Below, piece by piece: positions 24,688 to 38,922 of a stretch of DNA of 64,000 nucleotides (the stretch's first letter is position 1; every line of letters starts with the position of its first letter). The stretch comes from Trochalopteron elliotii (Eukaryota > Chordata > Aves > Passeriformes > Leiothrichidae), in NCBI GenBank assembly GCA_024734555.1, contig JANPWX010000054.1, positions 5,503,057-5,567,056 of the forward strand, in the 5' to 3' direction. The translations under genes and the position numbers were made by a program. The notes beneath the pieces are model-generated. The model searched no databases. It had not been told where the DNA came from and saw only the letters and a program-made list of their open reading frames with translations.

Positions 24688-26904
24688 CTCAAGGTTTTCA
24701 CCTCTATTTACTTTACACATATTGGAATTGCAAGGCAAGTGTCTGAAATAAAAACTTACAAGGGCAGGGGGGCCAGACATATTCAATATATGCAATAAAA
24801 AGGTGTTTCTGCAGATTCTTTTTCTTCCATATGTGACTGGTCACAGGCAGACAAGCTCATGCCAGAGTTGCAAGCAAGACCTAAATATTCAGGCTTTCAA
24901 AATTCAAGCAGAACTGAGTAACTCAGAGACCTTGGCAGAAAAACATCAAAACTGAACCACAGGAGGACTAAAAGTGTGGCCTGACAAAAAGTTATTCTTT
25001 AGACGCACCATGCTCTGTCTGTGCCACATAGTGTAATGCTATGCAGAGACACCCAAACTGACCTAAGCATGCCAGCTAATAAATTAGCTGAAGTGCCTTA
25101 ATTACTTCTCCATCCAAGTTCATGAATTCTTTTGAGAAGCATCTCACTGAAATGGTAAGTATAGGCATCTCTGCATGACACTTAATTATGTCCCAAAGAT
25201 TTAGAGCAGTAGGCAGATTTCAGATTTTAAGAAAAATGAAGAAAAAACATAGCCCCTTTGACTTTTGTAACGAACTGCCTGCCCACTGCATCAAATCACA
25301 CTCTATATGAGAAGTCAGTTAGTATTGGGTTTTCTTATTTATTTGAGAAATGCTGTTTTGGTAATTAAGTAAAAGTGCACATGTGGCGTGTTCAAGGAAT
25401 TTTTATTGTGCTTGAGAAAGAAGCCAGGCTAATATAGCCATGAAAATTGAACCACTCCATTAAAGCACAGACAAGCATAGCATGGATAGCAGAAGTGCAA
25501 GCTGCCTCCACAGCTCTGACAGCAAAATTACATCAGTCATGGCCACCAGGGGATGGATTTAGGATAAGGGTAGCACTACACCTCTCCAGCCATACAAAAC
25601 TTGGCCTTACTGAGTGCTTGTCAGGGGGTGCCAGCTGCACAGCCAGGGCAGCGGCCCACAAGTCAGGTAGACCCATCATCTGAACACAAAGAGCCAAACA
25701 GATGACAGACAGTAACAAATTTTTTTCATAATAACCAGAGGAAAAAAGATTCTTCGTGGCATGACTAATCTTGTGAGCCCTTTTGTTTCGCTGTTTTAGC
25801 AGACAGTAAGAGAAATGCTGGCCCCCAGTTTCATAGTTTGTTGATGATACATGGAAAGCAGAACTTTATTCAACCATGCACAGCCCTAACCTTTGCTGCT
25901 ATAGTTTTCTGCTGAGAATCTTTAAAAGACATCACCCTGGTTCAATACCGTTACTGCCTAGTTTTTGTTGTTCTCATTTCTGTACCAAGAAAAAGGAAAT
26001 CACCATCAACATTGCATGTTTTCCCACTATCGCAACTTGCACAGAATGCAAGACCTTTTGCAGAGGACAGCAATAATATGACAACAGAGAGAAATTAGGA
26101 ATACTAGATTCTTTGACATTCTAGCTCATTTTACATAAAACCGATATTCCTGAGTTGTGTAAGCAGTGATAAGGGGCTTATTCCATGGCCCTTCCTGGAA
26201 GCCATGAAAATAGCGCAGTCATTTTGGTGGACTCAGAAGTGGAAGTTGAAAGGAGAAGACACTACACCACCCCACCAGGATCCACCTCTCTCACACAGGC
26301 AAAATTCTGCTGACAGTTACACCCTGAAGCACATTCTGATGCAACAGCCTGGGTAGGAGGGCTGGAGGGGCTTGATGGGGAAGGGTACAGGAACAACATG
26401 GAACAGCTGCAGTATTTGCATCACTCTCTCAAGACCTGAGTTCAAAATCCCACCCTCATGACCTTGGGCAAAATACGCCCAAGGTGGGCCTGACATGCAC
26501 TGAAATTCTGCTCTTTAAGCTAAAATCAGTCACTACTGTACAAGCATCAAGGTAGCCAGATTGAGCCTCTGATCAGAGAGGAAGACAATGCAGAGAGAAG
26601 GGCAGTCTAGAAATCATTGCAAGACCTTTGTTCAGGCTGCAATGTTTTGGGGGTTTCGTAGTGAGTACAAAGTGCCAGAAGCTCCAGAGAAGTTTACAAA
26701 GAGTAAGCATGAGGCAGGAAAGCTGATAGTTTTAATTTAAGACTCCTGCTTACTAAAAGTAACAAACAATAGAGAAGTCATTGCTCAACACTGGAGACAA
26801 GTAGAACAGCTGTAACCTAGGGGTAGGTCAGAAAAGCCCTGGTTGCTGGGTTTTGGGTTTCTTAATCTGGACAAGAAAAAAACAGTATTCAGATAAAGAA
26901 TAAT
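24688..26904. other. Non-coding stretch with a MIR-like remnant
   Basis: AT-rich DNA. A patch at 25440-25690 has open frames on both strands but no domain or splice context that I trust. The MIR-like remnant at about 26420-26478 is listed separately. Confidence 0.5.
26420..26478 (+). mobile_element. MIR-like SINE remnant
   Basis: GAGTTCAAAATCCCACC resembles the tRNA-derived B-box region of MIR (GGTTCGAATCCC type). It is followed closely by CATGACCTTGGGCAAAATAC, which resembles the diagnostic MIR core TGTGACCTTGGGCAAGTTAC. The order and spacing fit an old, degraded copy in sense orientation with part of the middle deleted. Short length limits confidence. Confidence 0.45.
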
Positions 26905-27232
26905 CCTTGAGAAGGTTATCAAGAGGGTGGAGCCAGGCTCTTTACTGTGGTACTGCATGTGACACGATGGATATAATTTGGAAAAAGAAAAAATAGTCTC
27001 AGACTGGGTATAAAGAACATCTTTAGTCATGAAGGTGGCCAAGCAGTGGAATAGGCTGCCCAGAGAGGTTCTGCCATGGCCCTTCTTCCAGGTTTTCAAG
27101 ACCGGATCAAATAAAGCTCTGAACAACTTGGTTTGTTCTCACAGCTGACCCTGAGTTGAGCTGGAGTTTGAACTAGAGACCGTGCGAGGTTCCTTGCAGT
27201 GTGATATATCCTATGATCCTAGGATTTCCCAA
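26905..27232 (+). mobile_element. CR1 LINE 3' end, sense orientation, diverged
   Basis: In order the plus strand shows GGAGCCAGGCTCTTTACTGTGG, a diverged GAACATC..TAGTCATGAAGG segment, GTGGAATAGGCTGCCCAGAG, TCCAGGTTTTCAAGACCGG, AGCTGACCCTGAGTTGAGC, GAGGTTCCTTGCAG and CCTATGATCCTAGGATTT. These are the sense 3' landmarks of CR1, ending in the tandem short terminal motif. The copy differs in subfamily from the one at 24.4 kb (it has the 'TTTCAAGACC' and 'GACCCTG' version). The minus-strand frame at 26785-27126 runs antisense through it and is not a gene. Confidence 0.9.
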
Positions 27233-30200
27233 AAATTACTCAAAGATAACTATAGAAAAACATTCCATACGTAGGAAAGATCAATGAATAATTCAGTCAA
27301 AGGGGAGAAGGCATGTATAAAACAGAGAGGAAAGCCTTACACATAACTTTCAGATGCATTTGGAGATGTGTTAACTTTGCTTTTGCAATGTATAAAAGTT
27401 TCTATTTGGAGAAGGAATGCTACTATCCTTGTGAAGAAAACAAAATTAAAGTACTTTCTCATCAAAATTGTCCCACTACAACATAAAGCAGAGTGTTTAT
27501 GATGAATATTATTTTTACCAAGATCATTTTTACTTCTTTCACAAGAGAGTAGCATTTATTTTATTTCAGGGAAAGTTGACTAAACCAAATGGTAGAAGTC
27601 TTCACCCTATATCAGCAAGGAGTAAAATCTAGGAAAACCCTTCTCCTTTTCACTCCTTAAAATTTAGTAGCTATTCTCCTCCCCTTACGATATTCACCAG
27701 CTTTCTTTCTCTCCTTTTATCTCTCTCAGTCAGTGGGTAAAAGGCAAGTTGCACATTGTTGTCCTGTGATTCATCCTGAATACAAAACTACCCTTTTAGT
27801 ATGACATGTGGTGTTAATCACCATCTTCCTGTGACTTGATGTCAGAGTTGGCAATTTTCTAGCATCTTCACTGGATGGCCATCATTTCCCATTTCTTTCC
27901 TTCGTCCAAATCCGGGTAGCAAGTGCAATTAAACCCATCTATTTCAATAAGGGGTTTGGTTTTTTTCTTTTTTTACATATTTAGAACCTGCCTCATGTTT
28001 AGACAGTGTTAGATTAAACTATTCTCAATCTCAGTGGATATAAATCAACACATCTTTTAATACACGGGGGTTTTGTTTGTTTTTCTTCATCCATGCCAGT
28101 GTACTCCTCTAAGCTATTTATTTGTATGAGGGGAAAGCCAAGTACATTTTTCCACCCCTGCCAGTAAACTGATTGTTCTTTGGCTCAAGCTGCTCAATAT
28201 ATTCCAGACTAGAGAAGGGAAGTTACTTGTCCTCAACAGCTTGGCAGTGTTTTCATATGTTAAACAGATGCTTGTGTATTACACCCAGTTCATAACTACT
28301 TATCACTGGTGGATTCAAAGATCTTATACTTTAATTCTTCTTGACTCCCAGGGGTCAAGATGTGCATTAAAACACCTCATTTGTTTCTCTGCTGTGTTTG
28401 TGCTTTGTGTTAATTTTATTGGAAAACTTCATTTAGTTCAAGTTGCAGCATTAGGATTTGCATGTGATTTTTGGAGCAGGTCCTTCTTGAGTACCTAAGC
28501 TTTCTCAGACAATTCCATTGCTAAACTCTTTATGTCAGTCTCACTAGGAAGCAAACTCAAGGAGAGCTGTGAAAACTGCTAACAAGTAACAGCAATATGT
28601 AATGAATTTGTAAAGGAAATGCTCAGTCTCACAAAAGTGTTTAGTACTTGGACAACTGTCTATGAAATGAACAGTTCAAAATTCCCCTTTGTAATTCTAC
28701 ACCTAATACATATCAGTCTCCCTGTAGCACCAAGGGTAAATGGAAAACCTGTTTTGAGTTCATAAATACTTTCTTAAAATAAACCCTAACTTCTAGAAGT
28801 GTGTGATGTTAAGAATGATATTTTTGCCATCCATTTACTCATTCCCTAATAACACAACTTCTCAACCACCTCACTGCACCTGTCGTACCTACCTCATGCA
28901 TTTTAATCAATTTATATACCATTCACTCAAAATGAATAACAAGTAAAAAGCTGCCCCATACTAGAACATTTCAGCCTAGCAAGTGATAAATTTACACAAC
29001 ACAGAACAATATGAACATGGGAAAAATTTGCATAAATACTCGTGCACAGCTACTGTAGTAAAGCATCCAGCATAACACACAATAGAAAGATGTTTTCATT
29101 TATCAGGGTTAGGTCACAATCCCAATTGTTAAAAAGTTACCTCATATAGAGAAGCTAACATGGGAAGTTTAGATTGTGGATATTGTTGATAATCAAGGAT
29201 CAGAGCAAAAAGATAATATGAAGGAGGCTGAGCAGAAATAGGAAGCCACTAATAAAAGATGGTATAGCACAGCCAGAAAAACAGAACATAAGCATTATTT
29301 GAATAGGGTAAAAAATGTATACTTGGTAGTATTCACTAATTTTTAACAAAATAGTCCTAGTTAAAAAATAAATATGATTCTGTAGAAAAAAAAAACTTTT
29401 AAATTTAGTCATAATGTTGTATAGTATTATCCCTAATAATAAAAATTGTGATTTTAGTAAGAACCAAAATGAAAGAGTATTCTCAGATAAACATGGATTT
29501 TTCTTCCATGATTTTACACTAAACCTACTCAGTGAAATGAAACACAGAAGGTCAATGTACAATAGAAAGAATAATTTAGGTCAAACATTTTATTTATAAT
29601 AGCCAATGAAAATACATCATGACAAGTAACAGAAAAATATTCACTGTTCTGAAAATATAATTCCATTCAATGGCACCCAGACAAAAGATACAGTAGGAAC
29701 CTAGGTAATAATCAAGGACATAAAGCACTGATGCATGCAACAAAATTTTAGCAGACAAGTAGCTTGTCCCATTGAACAATGTGGGTTGATGTAAAATGGT
29801 TGCCAGCAGTATTCTTGGTTTGAAACTGAAGCTTAATTTGTGCACTGAGGTTGCTGGACCACAAGAACCTGCCCAGTTTCTGTGTGGATTTGTGTGTGAG
29901 ATTGTTCCCGTAGGGGACACAGGAAGAACACATACACAGATTTTGTCCTCACCTCTGTGAAGGGTCAGCTGTTGGGGAGGAGACCAAGACAGTAGGGCAG
30001 AAGGCAGGAATTGATGTAACTGTGGATCACCTACTCTCTGTACCCATGAGCACCTCTGCTCTGAGCAGTTTTATAAGCATTTAATTATTAAGGAAAATAT
30101 AAAAACCTCTCCAAATACATTTTGGAACCACCACAAGGTTGAGAATATATTTTATTTGAAAAACTAAGAAGACTAAGATTGCACCATCTGTCTTGGATGC

Positions 30201-33200
30201 ACATGGTATGAACAAGGGGTGATTTTACATGGTTCTATAAAACTTTAAGCAACAGGAAGAATAAGGTCACCAGTGCTATTCTCAATGTAAAAATACAAGC
30301 AGAGTGTATCACTTGAAATGATTAGTTAGTGAGTTAAAACAGAGGTTTTTCATCCAACCTGTCTAGACCCTAGGATTCACTGACACAGGACAAGGCAATC
30401 AGGAGGGAAAAGCCTTTTATACTGGCTGACCACATTTTGCACATTTGTCACCCCCTCCATCCTGGCCTTAGTGAACAAATAGAAAAAAATTATTTGTAAA
30501 GAGAGATGCAAAACCCCTGTTACTGCTATACATAAATAATTTGGGTTTGAGGTCCCATCCACCACTTTTATTGTTCAGTTATGTGCCACATAACTGCCTA
30601 ACACGTTCCTTTTGTGCTTACATTCAATTCAGAAGCCTTAACACCCATGTACACAAGATGTTCCAATACAAGATTTTCTAAGTGTTGATTTACTGAAGAT
30701 GTATTAGCCTTGTGACTGATACTGATTTTTTGAATTCTGCTGTCCAATAGGCCTTTTGAAAAGCCATTCTCCACTTTTCAGTACTGCTATTTTAATGTCT
30801 TTCCATAGAAGCATGATATCCTATTTTATAGCCTGTCAAATGAGTTAGGAAAATAAGCAAAAATCTTGTTCATCTCTACATTTGTTGATCTCTACATTTC
30901 AGTATAGGCAGTGTGTTCCAACAAGATATACTCATTATGTTTTTTGGGGTTTTCATTCATATGTATCTGCATACTGTTAATTGTACACTGAAAAAAGCAC
31001 ACTGAAAACATAAATTTATAGAGAACTAGGAAACTAAATAATAAATACCAAAGACCCTACATCAGATTTTGCATGCCAATGGCTCCAGGCCTTCATATTT
31101 GTTGTTCCAAAAATATTAATTATAATGTCAGAAAAAGCTGCGTGAATCCAGGACTACAAAACTTGCATTAGCACTTGAACTTAGTCACAATTAAATTCAG
31201 CAAAATGAATCATGCACCATGTTTCCAGCAATCCATGATATTCCAAAAAATCTAAACTACACAGGATTTATACTTTTATTCAGTTCTCTAATTTACCTGC
31301 TTCTGCCTGCAACTAAACCATACCTCACTTTCACTTATCTCACTTATAACATAGCCAGGATAAAATTGCCTCAGCATTAAGAAGCAGAAAACCAATTCCT
31401 GTATTTGAGGAAATTGTAATTTGGAAAGATAATGAATCAGGGGTATCTGGGTTATCAAAATCCCTGAATAATTTCACAACTGTAGGTCAGAGCTAGATCA
31501 GGCAGTGTCCTGGTTGGACTGCAGTTTGGTTACCTCTGGCTTTGCCCTTTCACAGTTTTGTCTAAATTGATACTTCCCCAGGTGAAGCCACACTTGTTTT
31601 TTAAGCTATCCTTGGTCCCTCTCTGCTGCCAGTTGCTTCCTGACCTATGTCAAGCCCTGTAATTTCCCACCAATACCTAGATCACCTGGTGCTCCACGAG
31701 AAACAGCAATATTGGGAATGCTGACCCATGAAGAACACCATATGGCTGCAGATGTTGCTGAGTGCCATGATGTCTAACCCACCTTACAGTGAGCCAGATG
31801 CCATGGTAATTAAAAGCTGGATACCATCCAGAGGCCACTGTATAGCATACTTCCAAAATTCTTCAATATGTAGAGATACAATAATTTTTATCAATAATTA
31901 ACTTCAGGAAAAAGACTTAATGAGAGTTACAACAACAGAAACAAATAAAATCTAGGATGTGCATTTACAGAGAGAACTGTGGGTCATACACACACACACT
32001 GTTGTTCTCATTCATGCTCAGATATTCTCTAACCAACTACAGTGCAGAGAACAGTCACGAAGGTGCATTTATTTTCACTCATCTTTTACTCATTGAATTC
32101 CATCTTTTTTGCCAATAAGGAAGCTTAAAAATAATTATCACCACTAGTATGAACATTTATGCTTCATTGCACAAACATTTGTGCTAAACAAACCTCAAAG
32201 GGGTATGTCCTTTACCAAAGCAATATCATTAAAAAATTTAAATGCATATTCAAAGGAAAACCTTCCCTAGTATTTCTCCCTTAGCTCTGGGAGCACAGAA
32301 GATACATTATCACAACTTTTATGACCATCAAATTAAATGAAAAATATTGTGAAGTGGAAGATCCTGTACAGCAGCTCACAGATCTAACAAAAGTGCAATG
32401 CACTAGGCAAACATTTTTTTTTCTTACAAAAGTCAAGACATATCTTCTTTGCATGCTCTAGAGAAAATATGCTTATTGATTATCAGTACATCTCCTTGAA
32501 GATTAAAATTACTGTATGTTTCTTCATTACAGAACATTTTTATTTTCAACACCCTCAATAGATATCATCAAAATGGATGTTTTTACAAAGAGAGACAATA
32601 TTTTTTTCTCTCTGAAGACAGGAAACCTGCAGCAAATCTATAGAGGATATTTGCATTTAACATCATTAGCTATATGTGTCCATCCTTTGTCATACATCAA
32701 CATTAGAGCAAATTTAATACCATTCTAGGCTATGTGTTTGGACACAGCCACAGCAAAAGAAACATGATCACGATGGTTGGACTAATCTTAATTTTACTGC
32801 TTATTTCACCTCTATTCATTGCATAAACGTTATAGCAAGAGGAACCTTCAGATGAAATTATCACCTAGATTGTCTCACTAAGTAATTGAACTTTGATCTC
32901 TTTTACTGATTTCTGTAGAAATACAAAGTGACTCTTCAAAACTAAAAGTTGCTTGTTTAAAGAAACACAAGAGGAAAAGGGTAAGAAAGAAATGCATAGG
33001 ACCTACAGGCAAGTTTTTCTTGCAAGTTTTGAGAGGCCCACTTATTCTAAGTACCTACCATAATTGGGAACAGATGAAATGGCTGTCCATAAGCCTTTGT
33101 CTTAACCTGATTTAAACAGTGTGCATTCCTCTGAGCTCACAGGCACTGTTTCATTCTTTGCAAAGTTTCTTTGTCTGGTCTGGGAATTTGGAGCCTGTCC

Positions 33201-35176
33201 AATCTGATTAGTTCATCAATAAAGGTATAGAGGACAAAACTAGTCTTCTACAAAAGAGTTTGCTGTTCATTCAGCAGCTTCATTTATGTTACTATCCTTG
33301 ACACCTTCATGCAGGTCTCACTCAGGACTGAGTTACTGTTTTTACTTCTATGAAGAATGTATGAAGAAGAAATAAAAGCAGGCCTGCACCAGTAATATCA
33401 GTTAGAAATAAACACAACGTGTCCCACTATGGCCATAAGTTACTCAAAAAAGATATGGGCAAGGATAATGAGTATCGTACTGCAATTTTTGTAAAGAAGA
33501 AAACATCCCATTGGAGTCACCCACTGGCCTTCTCTGGAGCCAACACCCTGCCACTGCCATTCTCTGTGACTCAGGGCAAAGGCATAAGCACAGAGGAGAT
33601 AAGTGAAGTTGTGGTATGAGCTGCTCAGACACTCTGGGAACAGAAATTAGGTAATTGTCCCAGGCAGACACATGTGCCTGGACAGAAAATAGTATCTTCC
33701 CTAATACGCATTAAGGAGAATATTAGCTAAATACAAAAATAACTAATAAGCCTTTGAACTAAAAGACAAATTTAACAATTTAGTAAGGGGCATAAGTCTG
33801 CCTAGAAAGAACAAAATGAGAGAGCATCAACTTTCTAATGTTAACACTGAAATTTGGCTATGCAAAATTCACCCTACAATCTAAAACTGCAATCATAATA
33901 ATAAAGAACAGCCTTTCAGCACTTTTTGGATCACAATTCACATGTGCAGATGAGGTCATGCCAGCCCTATGGTTCGTGGTGAGAGTATGACAGTAACCAA
34001 GACAACAGCACAAATGCTTCCTGCAAATTCCTCTTGTCAGAGTATAGAGAACATGGTGACCAGTGTATTCTTCCCCCAGATAAAGCCCTGTCATCTATCT
34101 TAACACAAATTCTCATTAAGACTGAAGCTTGTCTCAGCTAATCAACATTAATTCTTGCTTTATCATGCCCAGTTTTAGCCAGCTGGTGCATAGTTAGGGG
34201 CTCAAATTGGGGAGTAAAGAATCCATAAGTTGTATACCAACACTCAAGAGAAGCAAATCTAAAATTCCTTTTGGGAAATTGCACAGGGTAGAAATATTTC
34301 TATGAGAATGGGCCCTACAAGTACATTGCCCTGCTACTGATACTCTTCTGCTGCATTACATTGTATTGACAGAGCACTAAGTGTACATATTTATTCCTCT
34401 TTATTTCTCTTAGATCTAAATGTAGTTAAGTCCTCCAAGTTTGTGGATTAGCATTGAATTTGAAACTCGATGCCTTCTTTAGGAAAGGATGAACAACTCT
34501 TTCTTATTAACTATTCTTGAACTCCAGCAACTCCAGCAGAACCTGAATACATTTCTGAACCTTGAAAGAGTTTTCATTAAATTTCAGTGCACCTCTGCTC
34601 TTATTGCTTTCTAGGCAATGGAATGCTTATTTGTACAAAACCTTCTGAGTTATGTTCATCATTACTTTCAGGTTCATGGCTGCTTTAGTTTCCCTGACAG
34701 CAACAGAATGAGTTTCTTCTCCACATTCATTTGTTTTCCCATTAATAAATTTCTCAGGTCACAAAAGTTCATTTCAAAGAGGTGTCTTCTTTTGCTGAGT
34801 GACACAACATGTCAGTCATCCAGATGTGTGATGGTCTTCAGCTTCCTAATTCCCCTTGGACTGCCTCAGGACACACATTCCCTTGGCACTGACCCACAGG
34901 TCCAATCCAAAGCTCACTGGTGACTTTTTTCTTTACAGCATCCTTTAGATGAGCTGTATTTTCTAACCTGCAGTTCTTGGTACAAAAAAATCACAGTCAA
35001 GAAAACATGTTTCTGCTATTCTGGTCATTATCGAATGCAAACTAATCCTTCCCTTTTGAAGACAGAGGTATCATCTGGAGTCACAATAAAAATCATTTTA
35101 GTAATTTTTTAAAAACACTGTTGCTCTTATCTCTTGCTTAATAAACTCCAAAGTCATAACACCTTTTTTTAAACAG
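27233..35176. other. Non-coding stretch before candidate exon 2
   Basis: About 8 kb of AT-rich sequence with no recognisable transposon or exon. Frames such as 29200-29562 (minus) are hydrophobic only because they are T-rich on the reading strand. A short direct repeat ATCTCTACATTT occurs twice near 30872-30899. Nothing else is supportable. Confidence 0.5.
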
Positions 35177-35219
35177 AAGGGCTGCAAAAATCCACCCATC
35201 CAGCCAAAATTTGCCACAG
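35177..35219 (+). CDS. Candidate 43-bp internal exon (exon 2 of the gene at 7240)
   Basis: The segment follows a pyrimidine run and acceptor (CACCTTTTTTTAAACAG) and ends at CCACAG|GTAAGT, a perfect-consensus donor and one of very few in the window. Entered in phase 1 from exon 1 it completes a GAA codon and encodes GLQKSTHPAKICH, leaving phase 2. All three frames across it are open, so openness alone is weak evidence. Support rests on the paired splice signals and on the fit to the next candidate. It is short for an internal exon. Alternative: a chance acceptor/donor pair in a long intron. Confidence 0.3.
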
Positions 35220-38078
35220 GTAAGTGCACTAAATAAGACTCCATAAATTTAGGCGTCAGTTCTCACTAGGATTTCTATATTTTATCAAGTCACTGTGATA
35301 GTGCAGACAGAGTGAACAAAATATCAACCTTCAATTTCTTCTATAAAATCAGTTCCCTTTATATTGATTAAAGTTCTCTATCAATACCTAATTATTTCAT
35401 AGTACAAAATCTGACAACTGACCTCACAATTTTTTTCTGAAAATCCACATCTTCTTGTGTGCTAGGCTATACCTAAGCCAGTTCAGTATTTTTTGGCCTG
35501 TGTTTTTGAGAACTTTTCAGATTTCTCAAAAATGTCTATTTTCTCATGATAGGTTTTATGGAAGAAATCTTATTAATATTTTATTGTATGACAAAGAGAG
35601 ATAAATTTAAGGTTAATTAAGAGACATAGGGCATCCTCTGGGGAATTTTACCGTTGCCATTAAAACTGCAGAGCCATACTTTTCTGCTACTTTATTTAAA
35701 GATCAAATAAACTTTTAAATAAAAAGAAGATATGGGTATGGAGCATTGCAAGCTTGCCAGCTACTAGATATTTGTGTCTTTGCACTTTCTGCCCTAATGG
35801 TGGATTGGGAGAGATGTTACTCAGTTATAAACAGTCAGAGAAGTTGACTGAATGTTAAAGCAGAAATAGAGTGGAGTTGTTCCTATTTATCCAAGAAAGC
35901 TGTTGCTCATTTTAATGTTGTAGTTTTCCGTCATACTTTTCTGCTGCATTGTGATTAGATTAAAAGGTCCAACAGGCAGAGAAAATGTGGGAAGTTATTG
36001 CACTGATATAACCTATTCTTAAAAGACTAAGACTTTCTTAGCATGGTCCCAGCTTTCATAAGAAAATCATCTACAGTTCCTTCTGGAGTGACAATTACCA
36101 AATCAAATACTCATTAGTGGTGGGAAAGTGTTTACAACAGGTCAAATCCATATCCTTTTTCATAGTTGTTAAAAAATTAATGATAAAATACTTAGAAAGA
36201 AGTCAAAAACATTTTAACAAAGTATATTTTTTTGCTACTTGTAATTATTTATCAAATTTATTAAAGAATCCTGGGTTTAAATGTGCGAATTTCAGCTTTT
36301 CCATAGACTTCACGCAGATTAAGAACCACACATCTATACATGTACAAGACTACAAAAATAGTCAAAAGTCAGAAGGGATTTGAAGAAATTTAACTTTTAG
36401 AAGTTAAATATATTGGGAATTCTCAAAGAAAACAAAATTTTCTAATAGGCATGGAACATTTTAGAGAATCAACTGTCCCCTCCTCTCTCTTTTCAACACT
36501 TCCATAATGTATCCAGATTGTACCATTTCTAACTTATATCAGCTTAACTACCTTATGCTGTTGATTAAGTCTGCTTGTACATTCTTTTATTATGATCTTT
36601 TAAAAGTTCCAATATTGTCAACCGTTTAACTAAGCTAAATTAAATTAAAGTACATGGGGAAAAAACAGCCTGCCTTCACTAATTTTTTTAAGGATACTCG
36701 AGCTATTAACAAATTTGCAAATATTTTAAACTAACAAGGCCACATGCTTTTTTTAGTCATTAATAGAATCATGTTTCTTTTCTTGCATTAAAGATGAAAT
36801 CATTAGATGCCTAACCGTCAGACTGAATTTCCTTCTGCTTATTGCTTAAACTGGCTCTCTAGTTACTGCTGAAAAACTACACTAACAATCCTTAGTACTG
36901 TCAGCCTTATTTTAGATTTCATAATGGAAAGTTCTAATTTTTAGATTCTGAAATGTAAAGATGCACCAAATAAGATCTTTTGTATTCACAGGTTCAAAAT
37001 GTGATTTATTAACACCTGTGTAAAAAAGATTGAGCATATGGAAAATTATAAATGATTTTTTTTATACTTATATATTTTACATGCACCTAGTCTTCACTTG
37101 GCAGCTGGTGTACTAAGAAATGTGTGCATTAATATTTTACCTTCATAACACTGAGCCACGTGGCCCTAGCTAGATGCAGGCTTTCTCCAGATCGTGCACT
37201 GGCCATCACTGCCAGCAGGCATAACCACAGTCAACAACAAAGGGGTTTCTTGTCACTATTACTACTATAAATTCACTATTTATCCTTTACCTGAGGCACT
37301 GAACACATTACAGGGAGAGGGCAATAAGGAATCTCTGAAGGCAGCCAACAGTCAGTGCAGCGTGTCATCCACAACAGTAAATCATCATTGCTTATCACAG
37401 GTATACACCCAACCACAACTCCATCTGTAAAGCACAGCTGGGACCTTTGAAAAGTCACACACCTTAGGTGTACAATGTTTTCTGAAGAGATCATTTGAGA
37501 CAATCTGAGCTACATTTGTCAGAGTAATGTCACAGAGTCTAAAGATGCCAGAGCCAAGCTCAGCACCCCTCATTCCTCCAGGCAGTGGATTCTGCAGAGC
37601 TATGCTGGTTCCTTTTATTCCTTCCTTTGCAGACCCCACATTGTAGAGATGTCTATGTGCAAAAAGCACACAAGACTTTAAAGACCCTCCCATATGCTCC
37701 TTGCTATCTTGTACCTTTCAAAAAAAAATAGAGAAACAGACATTTCACCTAGTGATGAATTCCCTGCTAAAGGGGAGCTAAAGATGGGTTCTAATTTATA
37801 TTGTTAGTGCACAAAGACTCAGAACATTCTCTGCTTCTGAGACAACACATTTATTAATACACCCATTGGAATGGTTTCGAAACCTCTGCTTTAGCCTTAT
37901 TTTCTCCCACATAGCACAGGCATGTCAGGTGTTTTGGAGTCTGGGACAGCTACAGTTCACTTCAATGATCCCCTACCAGTACACCATTACATAGGTTAAT
38001 TGCTGTGACAGAGATTTTGGAAATAGCAAGTAGAAGTTTTAACAAGAGTTTTCTAGTAAAATGATCTCATTTTACAAC
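35220..38078. other. Putative intron 2, left part
   Basis: AT-rich sequence without recognisable exons. The open frames at 36117-36383 and 37194-37693 lack domains and splice context; 37276-37693 is open on both strands. This would be the intron between the two candidate small exons, together with the LTR and its right flank. Confidence 0.4.
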
Positions 38079-38661
38079 TGCCAGGGTTTAAAACTCCAGC
38101 TAGCAGCCAAGCCCCACAGAGTCACTCACTCACTGCCCCACCAGTGGGATCAGGGAGAGAATAGGAAGGGTAAAAGCAAGTGGACTGGGACAAAGACAGT
38201 TTAATAGAGAAAACAAAATCTACACACACAAGTAAAGCAAAACAAAGAATTAGTTCACTGCTCCCCATGGGTAGGCAGGTGTTCAGCCATCTCCAGGAGG
38301 ACAGGGCCCAATCACACCAAACAGGTGCTTGGGAAGACAAACACCATCACTTCAAATGTTCCCTCCTTCCTCCTTCTTCCCTTCAGCTTTATCTACAGAG
38401 CATGATGCTACATGGTCTGAAATATCCCTTTGGTCAGTTTGGGTCACCTGTCCCAGCTGTGTCTCCTCCCACCCTCCCAAGCACTCCCAGCTCCCTCACC
38501 AGGGTGGCAGTACAAAAAGCACAAAGGCCTCGACTCTGTGCAAGCCCTGCTCAGAAACAACAAAAACATCTCTGTATTATCATCAGTGTTCAGCACAAAT
38601 CCAAAACACAGCCCCATACCAGCCACTGGGAAGTAAAGTAACTCTACCCCAGCCAAAACCA
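38079..38661 (-). mobile_element. Solo LTR of an avian endogenous retrovirus
   Basis: Read on the minus strand, the element begins TGGTTTTGGCTGGGG. It continues with GTATGGGGCTGTGTTTTGG-like sequence, a GGGACAGCTG-type segment, a degenerate TATA region (GTAGATAAAGC), a CTTCCCAAGCACC segment and CATCTCCAGG-type sequence in reverse. It then has an ATTAAACTGTCTTTG polyadenylation-signal region and ends near CCTGGCA. This order is that of a widespread LTR type in bird genomes (beta/gamma or ERVL-related; the class is not decidable here). No internal gag, pol or env sequence, primer-binding site or second LTR is nearby, so it is a solo LTR left by recombination. I could not find a matching target-site duplication. 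The frames at 38180-38707 on both strands all lie inside it. Confidence 0.88.
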
Positions 38662-38922
38662 GAAGAGAGCAATGTAGCTTGAAGTCCTCAAAAGCCCATG
38701 AACCCATAATAATTATTTATTCAATAATTTAGCAACCATTTTGTAGTTCTATGTCATTTTCCCATATAACAACCTTCTGAATCAATATGCCATTAGAGTG
38801 TCAAAAATAGTTTAAGGATCAATGAGCTATAAAACTCACGTTGCTGCAAAATCTTTATTTTTCAGTGAACTGTAAGCTGGTCCTTTGCTTCACTTGTTTT
38901 ATTTCTTTTCCTTCTACCTTAG
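38662..38922. other. Spacer between solo LTR and candidate exon 3
   Basis: About 260 bases of AT-rich DNA. It ends in a long pyrimidine-rich tract (38898-38920) and an acceptor AG at 38921-38922. Confidence 0.5.

Noticed and set aside
26785..27126. 113-codon minus-strand frame
   Set aside because: Antisense through a CR1 3' end.
29200..29562. 120-codon minus-strand hydrophobic frame resembling a membrane protein
   Set aside because: T-rich strand gives phenylalanine, leucine and isoleucine runs. There is no conserved motif, splice context or promoter.
38180..38707. Plus- and minus-strand frames up to 153 codons
   Set aside because: They lie in the solo LTR, and LTRs carry no such protein. 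Openness reflects its composition.
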